The notes: generated from the sequence alone by a model not told the origin. A DNA stretch of 17,479 bases from an uncultured Bacilli bacterium (GCA_910583945.1 CAJTYF010000030.1:1-17479), one strand, 5' to 3'. Counted from the stretch's first letter, positions 7,985 through 13,707 are shown. Numbers and translations are program-made.

Positions 7985-8422
7985 ATGTTTGCACGTTTAA
8001 AAGAACTTAGAGAATTTGAAGGCGTAACCCAAGAAGAAATTGCATCATATTTAAAAATTTCTCGTTCCACTTATGCGGGTTATGAAAGTGGTAAAGACAT
8101 GATACCTTTAGAAAAATTAAATATGGTAGCTAATTATTTTCAAACTTCCTTAGATTATTTAGTGGGGGAAAGTCCCTCTAGAGATAAAATACTAGAAGTT
8201 CAGTCAATAAACAAGCAAAATGTTTCAAAAACGATAAAAAAGATTAGAAAAGAAAATCATTTAACTCAAAAAGAATTTGCTAATTCCTTAAAAACAAGTC
8301 AATCGAACATCCATAAATACGAAAAAGAAAAGGCTTTAATTACAACCTATTATGCTTTAGAATTCTCCAAACAATACCATTATTCTTTAGATAAACTTGT
8401 TGGAAGAAAGAAAAACAACTAA
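7985..8422 (+). CDS. Tandem-domain XRE-family transcriptional regulator
   Basis: 145 residues containing two complete XRE helix-turn-helix domains in a row. The first (about residues 5-61) has TQEEIASYLKISRSTYAGYE and ends SLDYLVGE. The second (about 80-140) has TQKEFANSLKTSQSNIHKYE and ends SLDKLVG. A short linker (about 62-78) joins them; there is no ligand or peptidase domain. Two joined domains could let one chain bind two operator half-sites. The ATG follows TAGGTGG at short spacing. It is divergent from XRE copy 1 across 118 nt and ends in a hairpin shared with spoVIF. Confidence 0.9.
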   Translation: MFARLKELREFEGVTQEEIASYLKISRSTYAGYESGKDMIPLEKLNMVANYFQTSLDYLVGESPSRDKILEVQSINKQNVSKTIKKIRKENHLTQKEFANSLKTSQSNIHKYEKEKALITTYYALEFSKQYHYSLDKLVGRKKNN

Positions 8423-8436
8423 TACACTTAGCTGTT
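8414..8436. terminator. Bidirectional hairpin between the tandem-HTH gene and spoVIF
   Basis: AACAACTAA (8414-8422), a 5-nt loop and TTAGCTGTT (8428-8436). On the minus strand the one mismatch becomes a G-U pair, giving 9 bp followed by a U-rich run, so it best serves spoVIF. On the plus strand it has one A-C mismatch and eight U's. It covers the stop codon of the plus gene. Confidence 0.65.
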
Positions 8437-8440
8437 TTTT

Positions 8441-8683
8441 TTAAAACATTTTATCAATATTTTTAGGTACATGATCATCAACAATTGTTTTTACAATTTT
8501 ATCTTCCTGTTCTTTGGACACTTTTTTACCAGTCATTTGGCTTAACGTCGCAATGACTTCTCTTAAAGTTGTTTCATCTTTCATATGACCATCTTGTAAT
8601 TTTTTAGCAAGATCAATAATGGTATCTTTTTTAACTTTAGTTTTCTTCTCTACCTTTTTAAAAAAATCATCCTTTAATTCCAT
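8441..8683 (-). CDS. spoVIF: Stage VI sporulation protein F (SpoVIF-like)
   Basis: An 80-residue, highly charged protein. The N-terminal FFKKVEKKTKVKKDTIIDLA, the central LQDGHMKDETTLREVIATL and the later VSKEQEDKIVKTIV follow the layout of the SpoVIF (YjcC) family of Bacilli. In B. subtilis SpoVIF is made late in the mother cell and is needed for GerE-dependent coat-gene expression and full coat assembly. The frame opens at TTG 8689, but ATG 8683 has the better spacing (9 nt) from AGGTGA and matches the short N-terminus of the family. It lies 40 nt downstream of XRE copy 2 with no hairpin between, and has its own sigma-K-like promoter. The assignment rests on remembered family pattern, not on a search. 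Confidence 0.75.
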   Translation of the reverse strand: MELKDDFFKKVEKKTKVKKDTIIDLAKKLQDGHMKDETTLREVIATLSQMTGKKVSKEQEDKIVKTIVDDHVPKNIDKMF

Positions 8684-8702
8684 TTTCAAAAATCACCTAA
8701 TG

Positions 8703-8732
8703 TAGTATATGTCCAAAAAAAAATTAGTTGTC
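8703..8732 (-). promoter_or_regulatory. Sigma-K-like promoter of spoVIF
   Basis: Minus-strand CATATACTA (8711-8703) fits the sigma-K -10 pattern CATAnnnTA exactly. An AC-containing -35 (GACA, 8732-8729) lies 17 nt upstream, inside the end of the XRE copy 2 gene. Late mother-cell expression would fit a SpoVIF protein. Confidence 0.45.
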
Positions 8733-8939
8733 TTTACATTCCTCATAAAAAAGATCATCAGGTTTCAAATTAAATATTAAGGCAATTTTTTTTGCCATTT
8801 CATAATGAAGCCTTCTTTTTTTCTGTTCAATTTGAAAATAATAAGATTTACTAATTCCTAACCTCTCTGCCATATCATTGATGGAGTATCCATATTGTTC
8901 TCTTAAACATTTTAAACCTTCAAAACTTATATCCTGCAT
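8724..8939 (-). CDS. Small XRE-family regulator (copy 2, upstream of spoVIF)
   Basis: 71 residues, a single XRE helix-turn-helix with MAERLGISKSYYFQIE as turn and recognition helix and the same NLKPDDLFYEE ending as copy 1. The open frame extends to 8987, but that region holds the promoter. The ATG at 8939 follows GGAGG with 5-6 nt spacing and is the true start. The two copies share QIE, KKRRL, YEMA and KIA in the same order, so they arose by duplication and their recognition helices are similar enough to bind related operators. The synonymous positions differ a good deal, so the duplication is not recent. Confidence 0.88.
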   Translation of the reverse strand: MQDISFEGLKCLREQYGYSINDMAERLGISKSYYFQIEQKKRRLHYEMAKKIALIFNLKPDDLFYEECKDN

Positions 8940-8958
8940 ACAACCCTCCATTTTTACA

Positions 8959-8987
8959 ATCATACCCCAAATTAATGGTAATGTCAA
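8959..8987 (-). promoter_or_regulatory. Consensus sigma-A promoter of XRE copy 2
   Basis: Minus-strand TTGACA (8987-8982), 17 nt, TATGAT (8964-8959): one base from consensus. RNA would start near 8952, leaving a very short leader holding only the GGAGG site. The -10 box lies inside the TTACAATCATACCCCA motif shared with the other divergent XRE region, a good place for a repressor. Confidence 0.75.
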
Positions 8988-9008
8988 TTTTCTACAGTTA
9001 TAGTAAGG

Positions 9009-9037
9009 TGGACTTATATTTCTTTAATACCTATAGT
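9009..9037 (+). promoter_or_regulatory. Promoter of the plus-strand XRE gene at 9059
   Basis: TGGACT (9009-9014), 17 nt, TATAGT (9032-9037). A second TATAGTAA lies upstream at 8999-9006. Moderate match. Confidence 0.5.
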
Positions 9038-9058
9038 AAAAGATAAAGGAGTGCAAGT

Positions 9059-9322
9059 ATGGATAAAATACAAGAAATCGTTGGTAGAAATTTGAAATTT
9101 TATCGCTATCAATGTGGTTTATCTCAAGAAAAATTTTATGAAAAATTTGGGCTAAATTATAAATATCTAGCTAGTGTGGAACGCGGCGAAGTCAATGTAT
9201 CGATTGAATTTCTTGCCAATTTAGCAAAGTTATTAAACATTGATATCCGTGAATTTTTTAATTCTGATATAGAAAGAAAAATCATCAAAAAAAGAATTGA
9301 TGAAAAACTAAAAGAAGATTAG
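9059..9322 (+). CDS. XRE-family transcriptional regulator
   Basis: 87 residues: an XRE helix-turn-helix (about 8-63) with SQEKFYEKFGLNYKYLASVE in the turn/recognition region and NIDIREFF at its end, then a basic C-terminal helix (KIIKKRIDEKL) that may aid dimer contacts. The ATG follows AAAGGAG with normal spacing. It is divergent from XRE copy 2 across 119 nt, just as the tandem-HTH gene is divergent from copy 1, but it is a single-domain protein and no close relative of it. Its stop codon overlaps the der stop codon by 4 nt on the other strand. Confidence 0.88.
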   Translation: MDKIQEIVGRNLKFYRYQCGLSQEKFYEKFGLNYKYLASVERGEVNVSIEFLANLAKLLNIDIREFFNSDIERKIIKKRIDEKLKED

Positions 9323-9334
9323 TCCTCTTCTTTT
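9310..9334. terminator. Bidirectional terminator between the XRE gene and der
   Basis: AAAAGAAGA (9310-9318), a 7-nt loop and TCTTCTTTT (9326-9334): a perfect 9-bp stem. On the plus strand it is followed by TTATTTTT; on the minus strand by AGTTTTT. It covers both overlapping stop codons. Confidence 0.75.
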
Positions 9335-10626
9335 TTATTTTTAAATTTCAAAATAATTGGCGTTCCAGTTAAATCAAAATTATCTCTAATTTTATTTTCC
9401 AAATACCTTTCATAACTAAAATGAACCAAACCTTTGTCATTAACTCGAAACGTAAATTTTGGAGGTTTCACATCTGTTTGACTCGTAAAATAAATTTTCA
9501 ATTTTTTCCCTTTATAAGAAGGTGCATCATGCATCAAAACTGCTTCTTCAATCACTCGATTCAAATCACTGGTCTTAATCTCCTTTTTATTATTTTGATA
9601 AGCTTCTATTACCGCTGGCATAAGCGTAGAAACTCTTTTTTTCGTTTTAGCTGAAACAAAAACGACTAAAGCATATTTGGCGAACATAAAATGAGATTCT
9701 AAATTCTTTTTCCAAAGTTTAATTTCAGAATTAGGATCAGAAATAGTATCCCACTTATTCACCGCAATCACGATACCTTTTCCGGCATCCATCGCATAAG
9801 ACAAAATATGCTTATCTTGTTCTAAAATACCTTCTGAAGCATCAATGACTAAAACACAAACATCACTTTTTTCTATCGCTTTCAAGCTTCTGACTAAACT
9901 GTATTTTTCTACCTCTTCAAAAATACGTCCCTTTTTTCGCATACCCGCCGTATCAGTCATGACATATTCTTCATGATTATAAGTAAAAATTGTATCCGTA
10001 GCATCTCGAGTCGTCCCCGCAACGTCACTAACAATAACACGATCTTCATTTAAAACCGCATTAATTAAACTACTTTTTCCTACATTTGGTCTTCCAATAA
10101 AGCAAAACTTTAAACGTGAATCCTCAGACTCTTCTTCCACATCCATTTCCTCTGTAATGGCCTCTAATAGTTCCTTAAATCCTAAATTATGAGATGCACT
10201 CACTGGAAAAAGTTCGGAAAAACCAAGTTCATAATATTGATAAACACTTTCTTGACGTTTCTCATTATCGACTTTATTCACCACAACAAAAACCTTTTTA
10301 TTAGTTTTCAAAAGACAATCTCGAATTTTAAAATCACTAATCGTTAAATCCGTTTTTCCATCTACAACAAACAAAATAAAATCTGATTCTTCAATTGCTA
10401 AAGTCGTTTGAATCAAAATATCTTTATCAAAATCTTCATTCCCATCCAGCCCTCCTGTATCAATAAGCAAAAAAGATTTATTGTTATAATTGACGTCTCC
10501 ATAAATACGATCTCTTGTTATACCAGGAGTATCCAGAACAATAGCTTTATCTTCTTTAATCAAACGATTAAAAATCGTAGATTTTCCCACATTAGGTTTA
10601 CCAACCAAACAAACCGTTTTTCTCAT
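9319..10626 (-). CDS. der: Ribosome-assembly GTPase Der (EngA)
   Basis: Double-GTPase that acts in maturation of the 50S ribosomal subunit. Two tandem GTPase domains are plain: domain 1 with GKPNVGKS (9-16), DTGG (56-59) and NKVD (117-120); domain 2 with GRPNVGKS (178-185), DTAG and NKWD. A KH-like C-terminal domain follows, and an acidic linker (EEESEDS) joins the GTPase domains. From ATG 10626 it is 435 residues, the normal length. The frame continues to GTG 10635, but that codon overlaps the GGGGG ribosome site. In B. subtilis der lies upstream of gpsA, spoIVA and hbs; here it keeps the same orientation relative to spoIVA and hup, with other genes between. Confidence 0.97.
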   Translation of the reverse strand: MRKTVCLVGKPNVGKSTIFNRLIKEDKAIVLDTPGITRDRIYGDVNYNNKSFLLIDTGGLDGNEDFDKDILIQTTLAIEESDFILFVVDGKTDLTISDFKIRDCLLKTNKKVFVVVNKVDNEKRQESVYQYYELGFSELFPVSASHNLGFKELLEAITEEMDVEEESEDSRLKFCFIGRPNVGKSSLINAVLNEDRVIVSDVAGTTRDATDTIFTYNHEEYVMTDTAGMRKKGRIFEEVEKYSLVRSLKAIEKSDVCVLVIDASEGILEQDKHILSYAMDAGKGIVIAVNKWDTISDPNSEIKLWKKNLESHFMFAKYALVVFVSAKTKKRVSTLMPAVIEAYQNNKKEIKTSDLNRVIEEAVLMHDAPSYKGKKLKIYFTSQTDVKPPKFTFRVNDKGLVHFSYERYLENKIRDNFDLTGTPIILKFKNKKEED

Positions 10627-10653
10627 AAAATACACCCCCTTTTTTTAATTCAT

Positions 10654-10682
10654 AGTTTAGCATATTATCTCTAAATACGCAA
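10654..10682 (-). promoter_or_regulatory. Promoter of der
   Basis: Minus-strand TTGCGT (10682-10677), 17 nt, TAAACT (10659-10654) preceded by TG at the extended -10 position. It lies just past the stop codon of the prepilin-like gene. Confidence 0.5.
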
Positions 10683-10683
10683 A

Positions 10684-11190
10684 TTAATGACATTCCGAAC
10701 TTTGAATGCATTGATTCGCTTCGCTTTCTCTTACACTTTCATTTCCATTTAAACTACCAAAATGAACATAAATTCGTCCATATTTTTCATAAACAACTAA
10801 ATGATCATTTTCCATATTCTCATTCGTTCTTGGATCCACCACATTCCCTTCTTCAGCTTTTTCTTTTTTCAAATACCCTTTATTCAAAAGATCTTTTACT
10901 TGTATTTCTTGAGCGTTAAAAAAACCTCCTTCAACTTGATACTCATTTCCTGTTTTAGAATCAACACAAGTCTTATTATTAATGTGATACGTTTCAAAAC
11001 CAAACGTTTCTTTATAATCTTCACCATATAAAGAGGCAGCATTTACGATTGAATTCACTTTTTGGCAAAACAAATTTCCCTTAATTTTTCTTGAAATACT
11101 AACTGTACTAGGAACCGCTATGCTAACAATTATTGCTAAAACAACAATAACAGCTAATAATTCAACTAAAGTAAAACCTTTATTATTCAT
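10684..11190 (-). CDS. Prepilin-like protein with type IV pilin signal
   Basis: 168 residues. The N-terminus MNNKGFTLVELLAVIVVLA is a classic class III signal: cleavage after Gly5, Glu at mature position 5, hydrophobic helix to about residue 27. The rest is a soluble pseudopilin-like domain with four Cys (about 42, 71, 162 and 167, possibly two disulfides) and an acidic C-terminal half. It resembles the competence/pseudopilin class but no particular subunit. No pilus ATPase, platform protein or prepilin peptidase gene is near, so the machinery must lie elsewhere. It has its own promoter and no partner gene. Confidence 0.8.
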   Translation of the reverse strand: MNNKGFTLVELLAVIVVLAIIVSIAVPSTVSISRKIKGNLFCQKVNSIVNAASLYGEDYKETFGFETYHINNKTCVDSKTGNEYQVEGGFFNAQEIQVKDLLNKGYLKKEKAEEGNVVDPRTNENMENDHLVVYEKYGRIYVHFGSLNGNESVRESEANQCIQSSECH

Positions 11191-11207
11191 ACAATCACCC
11201 TATATTA

Positions 11208-11236
11208 ACTATACCACAAAGAAAAAACGATGTAAA
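11208..11236 (-). promoter_or_regulatory. Sigma-A promoter of the prepilin-like gene
   Basis: Minus-strand TTTACA (11236-11231), 17 nt, TATAGT (11213-11208), about 18 nt before the start codon. Confidence 0.7.
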
Positions 11237-11318
11237 TTATACACCGCCCAAATAAGCCAAATTAACTGTAAACTCTATTAGATAAAACTAAAAATCAAAA
11301 TCATTAAATTATTACGTT

Positions 11319-11345
11319 TAAAAAAATCATTTTTTTAAAATGATT
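11319..11345 (-). terminator. Terminator of rpsP-khpA
   Basis: Minus-strand AATCATTTT, 3-nt loop, AAAATGATT (11345-11325) followed by five U's. The perfect 9-bp AT-rich stem overlaps the end of khpA. Confidence 0.65.
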
Positions 11346-11580
11346 CTATATTAATTTTTACTCTTTTCTTGTCATGAAGATTAGAATAGGTTTGAGCCAT
11401 TGTTCGTATTGCCTTAGCTGTATTTCCATTTCTACCAATAACTGCCCCCATATCACTTTCTTTAATTAAAACTGCAATCTGAATAGAGTTCTCATCTCTT
11501 CCAATTTCTTCAACTCGAATCATTTCAGGAAGTGCAGCAATACTTTTTACCAAAAACTCAATATAGGAAACAAGATCCAT
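11335..11580 (-). CDS. khpA: KH-domain RNA-binding protein KhpA
   Basis: 81-residue single KH domain. The KH type signature is GAVIGRNGNTAKAIR (45-59), with the GxxG loop GRNG at 49-52. KhpA binds RNA, often together with KhpB/Jag, and affects cell division and cell-wall synthesis in several Gram-positive bacteria. It starts 1 nt after the rpsP stop codon, so the two are translationally linked. This is the standard Firmicute neighbour (ylqC next to rpsP), but rimM, trmD and rplS do not follow. Confidence 0.93.
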   Translation of the reverse strand: MDLVSYIEFLVKSIAALPEMIRVEEIGRDENSIQIAVLIKESDMGAVIGRNGNTAKAIRTMAQTYSNLHDKKRVKINIESF

Positions 11581-11581
11581 A

Positions 11582-11857
11582 CTATTTACCTACTTTTTTA
11601 GAATCAGCAAACTTTTTCATAATACCTTGTTTTGACAAAATATTCTTAACAGTTTCAGTAGGTTGAGCCCCTTTACTTAACCAATAAATAGCTTTTTCTT
11701 CATCAATGGTAATCTCAGCTGGTTTTGTAATGGGATTATAAGTCCCCACAACTTCCAAAAATCTTCCATCTCTTGGAAATCTTGAATCCGCTGCTACCAC
11801 ACGATAAAAAGGTCTTTGTTTCGCACCCATTCTTTTTAATCTTAATTTAACTGCCAT
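11582..11857 (-). CDS. rpsP: 30S ribosomal protein S16
   Basis: 91 residues, the usual S16 length. The N-terminus AVKLRLKRMGAKQRPFYRVV, followed by ADSRFPRDGRFLEVVGTYNP, is diagnostic. S16 binds 16S rRNA and helps 30S assembly. A strong GAGGAGG site precedes the ATG. It heads a two-gene operon with khpA. ffh, which usually precedes it, is absent; its promoter lies in the terminator region of cotE. Confidence 0.98.
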   Translation of the reverse strand: MAVKLRLKRMGAKQRPFYRVVAADSRFPRDGRFLEVVGTYNPITKPAEITIDEEKAIYWLSKGAQPTETVKNILSKQGIMKKFADSKKVGK

Positions 11858-11882
11858 TTTCTCTCCTCCTCAATTTATTTGT

Positions 11883-11911
11883 AGTATACCATCAAAAAAA
11901 AATAGTGTCAA
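11883..11911 (-). promoter_or_regulatory. Consensus sigma-A promoter of rpsP-khpA, inside the cotE terminator
   Basis: Minus-strand TTGACA (11911-11906), 17 nt, TATACT (11888-11883). The -35 hexamer is part of the 3' arm of the cotE terminator hairpin and the U-run of the terminator forms the spacer. Confidence 0.75.
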
Positions 11912-11933
11912 CACATTTTGGTTGACACTATTT
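11891..11933 (-). terminator. Terminator of cotE
   Basis: Minus-strand AAATAGTGTCAAC, 8-nt loop, GTTGACACTATTT (11933-11900): a perfect 13-bp stem followed by more U's. The cotE stop codon lies in the first arm. The strongest terminator in the window. Confidence 0.9.
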
Positions 11934-12464
11934 CAAATATTCTTCATCGATTTCATCAATTGCTACCTCATCGTTATTATTGATGACTTCATCATCGTTA
12001 ATTTCTTCATAATCGTCTTCATCCTCTTCAATACTAACCTTGATTTTTGTATCACCAATAACCTCAACTCCAAGTTCCTTTTCAATAACCAAATCTACTG
12101 TATCACCATTTATCACAACATTAGAAACAGATGGTTGTTTTAAACTTCTTACAATAATTTCTTCATTATTTGTTAAAACTGTATTATCTTTTAAACGTAC
12201 AGGCATTTTATCTTGGTAATCAACCGATTTTGTTGTGACAGCTGTTTTAGTATCACTATCATAAGAATACCAAACATTAATATCATACGTACCTAATATG
12301 TTTACAAGACCATTATTGTTTACACCATTAAATTTATGATTAATAATCCAACAACCCAATATAGTATCTGGTTTTAGTTCAGGAGTTATTTTAAATTCAT
12401 TGGTACTATTTTTTTTAGATTTACCAATAATAGCTTTGGTAACAATCTCTTTAAAATTAGCCAC
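11928..12464 (-). CDS. cotE: Outer spore coat morphogenetic protein CotE
   Basis: CotE sits on the SpoIVA-based coat and organises the outer coat layer in the mother cell. The 178-residue protein follows the family closely: ANFKEIVTKAIIGKSKK at the start, then ILGCWIINHKF, the block YDINVWYSY, the KMPVRLKD strand, IVRSLKQPS, and a strongly acidic tail (about 145-175) rich in Asp and Glu. The GTG start at 12464 lies 8 nt after AGAGGAG and matches the family N-terminus. It is separate from spoIVA here, divergent from the kinase-like gene, and its terminator carries the rpsP promoter. Confidence 0.93.
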   Translation of the reverse strand: MANFKEIVTKAIIGKSKKNSTNEFKITPELKPDTILGCWIINHKFNGVNNNGLVNILGTYDINVWYSYDSDTKTAVTTKSVDYQDKMPVRLKDNTVLTNNEEIIVRSLKQPSVSNVVINGDTVDLVIEKELGVEVIGDTKIKVSIEEDEDDYEEINDDEVINNNDEVAIDEIDEEYLK

Positions 12465-12483
12465 TTCCTCATCTCCTCTAATT

Positions 12484-12513
12484 TAATGTATGCAAAGTTT
12501 TTTTTTTGTAGAC
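12484..12513 (-). promoter_or_regulatory. Possible mother-cell (sigma-E/K) promoter of cotE
   Basis: Minus-strand CATACATTA (12492-12484) fits the CATAnnnTA -10 form. GTCTACA (12513-12507) lies 14 nt upstream across an A-run and CTTTG, closer to sigma-E spacing. B. subtilis cotE has sigma-E and sigma-K promoters, which makes this plausible. Confidence 0.45.
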
Positions 12514-12519
12514 AAAAAC

Positions 12520-12548
12520 TTGAACAATTTATCAATTTATATTATGAT
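12520..12548 (+). promoter_or_regulatory. Sigma-A-type promoter of the kinase-like gene
   Basis: TTGAAC (12520-12525), 17 nt, TATGAT (12543-12548), about 20 nt before the start codon. The pattern is vegetative, unlike that of the divergent cotE gene. Confidence 0.65.
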
Positions 12549-12568
12549 ACAAAATCAAGGAGAAGAAT

Positions 12569-13420
12569 ATGAATCATCTTTATATAAGTAAAGAAAAATT
12601 GAATAACTATCCTTTATTTAGTCAGGAATATTCAGTTGAAGCGAAAATAAGAATATTAAATGAAAAAGAACTTTTAAAAATTTTTTATGTAGTGACTAAA
12701 GAAAAACTTGAGACATTAGAAAACATTTTAAAATACAATAAAATACTTAATCAAATAAACGAATTTTTATTTTTTAAAGATTATATAATTGACGAAAAAA
12801 CTCATGAAATATTGGGAATCATCATTGATAAAAGTTATGAAAAAAATTTATTCGACTACGCAAAAAAAGCTAAATTTAACGATTTAATTAAAGTTTTAAA
12901 AAATATAGGAGAAACTCTAGAAGTTTTAAAAAAACTTAAAAAGACGGAAAAAGCTTTAACAAACTTTGCAATAGGAGATTTACAAGAAAGAAACATTTTA
13001 GTAGAGGAAAAAACGCATCAAATCAAAATCATTGATTTAGACAGTTGTACTTTTTATACTCCCACTCTCTACCACTCTAAAAATTTAATAAGTTTAAAAA
13101 ACACACTACTTCCCTCCAATTTATCCTTTAAGTATCAACTAAATGAATACAAATTGATAAATTGCAACTTTAATACAGATATTTATTGTTATTTAATGAT
13201 TATTCTTAAATTATTATTTAATTATGACATCACCACTTCTAAAATCAATATTCAGTCTTATTTTTATCATATAGAAAATCTTTTAAATCAAGGTCTTCCA
13301 AAACCCATTTATGAAAGTTTAATGGCTCTTTTTAAACCAATAAATAATTTAAATCCCTATCAATACTTAGAAGACATTCCTTATACATTTGAAAGAAAAA
13401 AAGGGCAGAACCCTTTTTAA
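12569..13420 (+). CDS. Degenerate protein-kinase-like protein
   Basis: 283 residues, no signal peptide or membrane helix. The catalytic-loop motif is visible as IGDLQERNIL (135-144), with the base Asp137 and the metal-binding Asn142, followed by IIDLDSC (154-160) where a DFG motif would stand (Asp156). A Lys in LLKIFY (37) could be the ATP-binding lysine. The glycine-rich loop is not recognisable and the HRD His is replaced by Ile-Gly, so it belongs to the atypical kinase/phosphotransferase fold rather than to classic Hanks kinases. The C-terminal lobe is Leu/Tyr/Asn-rich. It is divergent from cotE, and spore coats contain kinase-fold proteins (CotS, CotH), so a spore role is possible but unproven. 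Confidence 0.6.
   Translation: MNHLYISKEKLNNYPLFSQEYSVEAKIRILNEKELLKIFYVVTKEKLETLENILKYNKILNQINEFLFFKDYIIDEKTHEILGIIIDKSYEKNLFDYAKKAKFNDLIKVLKNIGETLEVLKKLKKTEKALTNFAIGDLQERNILVEEKTHQIKIIDLDSCTFYTPTLYHSKNLISLKNTLLPSNLSFKYQLNEYKLINCNFNTDIYCYLMIILKLLFNYDITTSKINIQSYFYHIENLLNQGLPKPIYESLMALFKPINNLNPYQYLEDIPYTFERKKGQNPF
13398..13418. terminator. Bidirectional terminator between the kinase-like gene and the YjcZ-type genes
   Basis: AAAAAGGG (13398-13405), 5-nt loop, CCCTTTTT (13411-13418): a perfect stem over both stop codons. The minus-strand tail is U-rich; the plus-strand U-run is mainly the stem's own Ts. Confidence 0.7.
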
Positions 13421-13551
13421 TAGTAACCATATCCACTAAAACCAGCGAATATAATGGCTAATAAAATAAATAATACAATAACAATAAAAGCAGTATTTAT
13501 ACCATTATTACAACAAGGGTTTTCTGGAGTGTTCTTTTTACAACAATTCAT
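13417..13551 (-). CDS. YjcZ-type sporulation micro-protein (44 aa)
   Basis: A 44-residue gene. It begins MNCCKKNTPENPCCNN, with two Cys pairs, continues with one hydrophobic helix (about residues 18-36, beginning INTAFIVIVLFILLA) and ends GFSGYGYY. This Cys/Gly-rich head, single helix and Gly/Tyr tail are the form of the YjcZ family, small peptides often annotated as sporulation proteins. A perfect AAAGGAGGG site precedes the ATG. It follows its sister gene in the same orientation, and its stop overlaps the kinase-like gene's stop by 4 nt. Function in the family is poorly known. Confidence 0.75.
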   Translation of the reverse strand: MNCCKKNTPENPCCNNGINTAFIVIVLFILLAIIFAGFSGYGYY

Positions 13552-13581
13552 AATTAATCCCTCCTTTACCTTTTTAAAAGA

Positions 13582-13674
13582 CTAAATGAAAGCTCCTACA
13601 ATAATAATTAATAAAATGAATAAAACAAGAATAATTGCAGGACCAAGTCCATTATTTCCACAACAATGACTCAT
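13582..13674 (-). CDS. YjcZ-type sporulation micro-protein (30 aa)
   Basis: A 30-residue gene with start ATG at 13674, 8 nt after GGAGG, and a TAG stop. The peptide begins MSHCCGNNGLGP, then runs as one uninterrupted hydrophobic helix (AIILVLFILLIIIVGAF) to the end. It shares the CC pair, the NNG element and the FILL core with the 44-residue gene 30 nt downstream, so the two are diverged duplicates in one operon. A membrane-inserted peptide of the mother cell or spore coat is the likeliest role. Confidence 0.7.
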   Translation of the reverse strand: MSHCCGNNGLGPAIILVLFILLIIIVGAFI

Positions 13675-13707
13675 ATTTCATACCTCCTTTATTTGTCTTT
13701 TCATTTA

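Noticed and set aside
7753..8010. Plus-strand frame across the XRE divergent gap
   Set aside because: Opposite strand of XRE copy 1, running into the start of the tandem-HTH gene; no family pattern and no good start.
10408..10674. Plus-strand frame opposite the start of der
   Set aside because: Shadow of der; Ile/Asn/Phe-rich product typical of the antisense of AT-rich genes.
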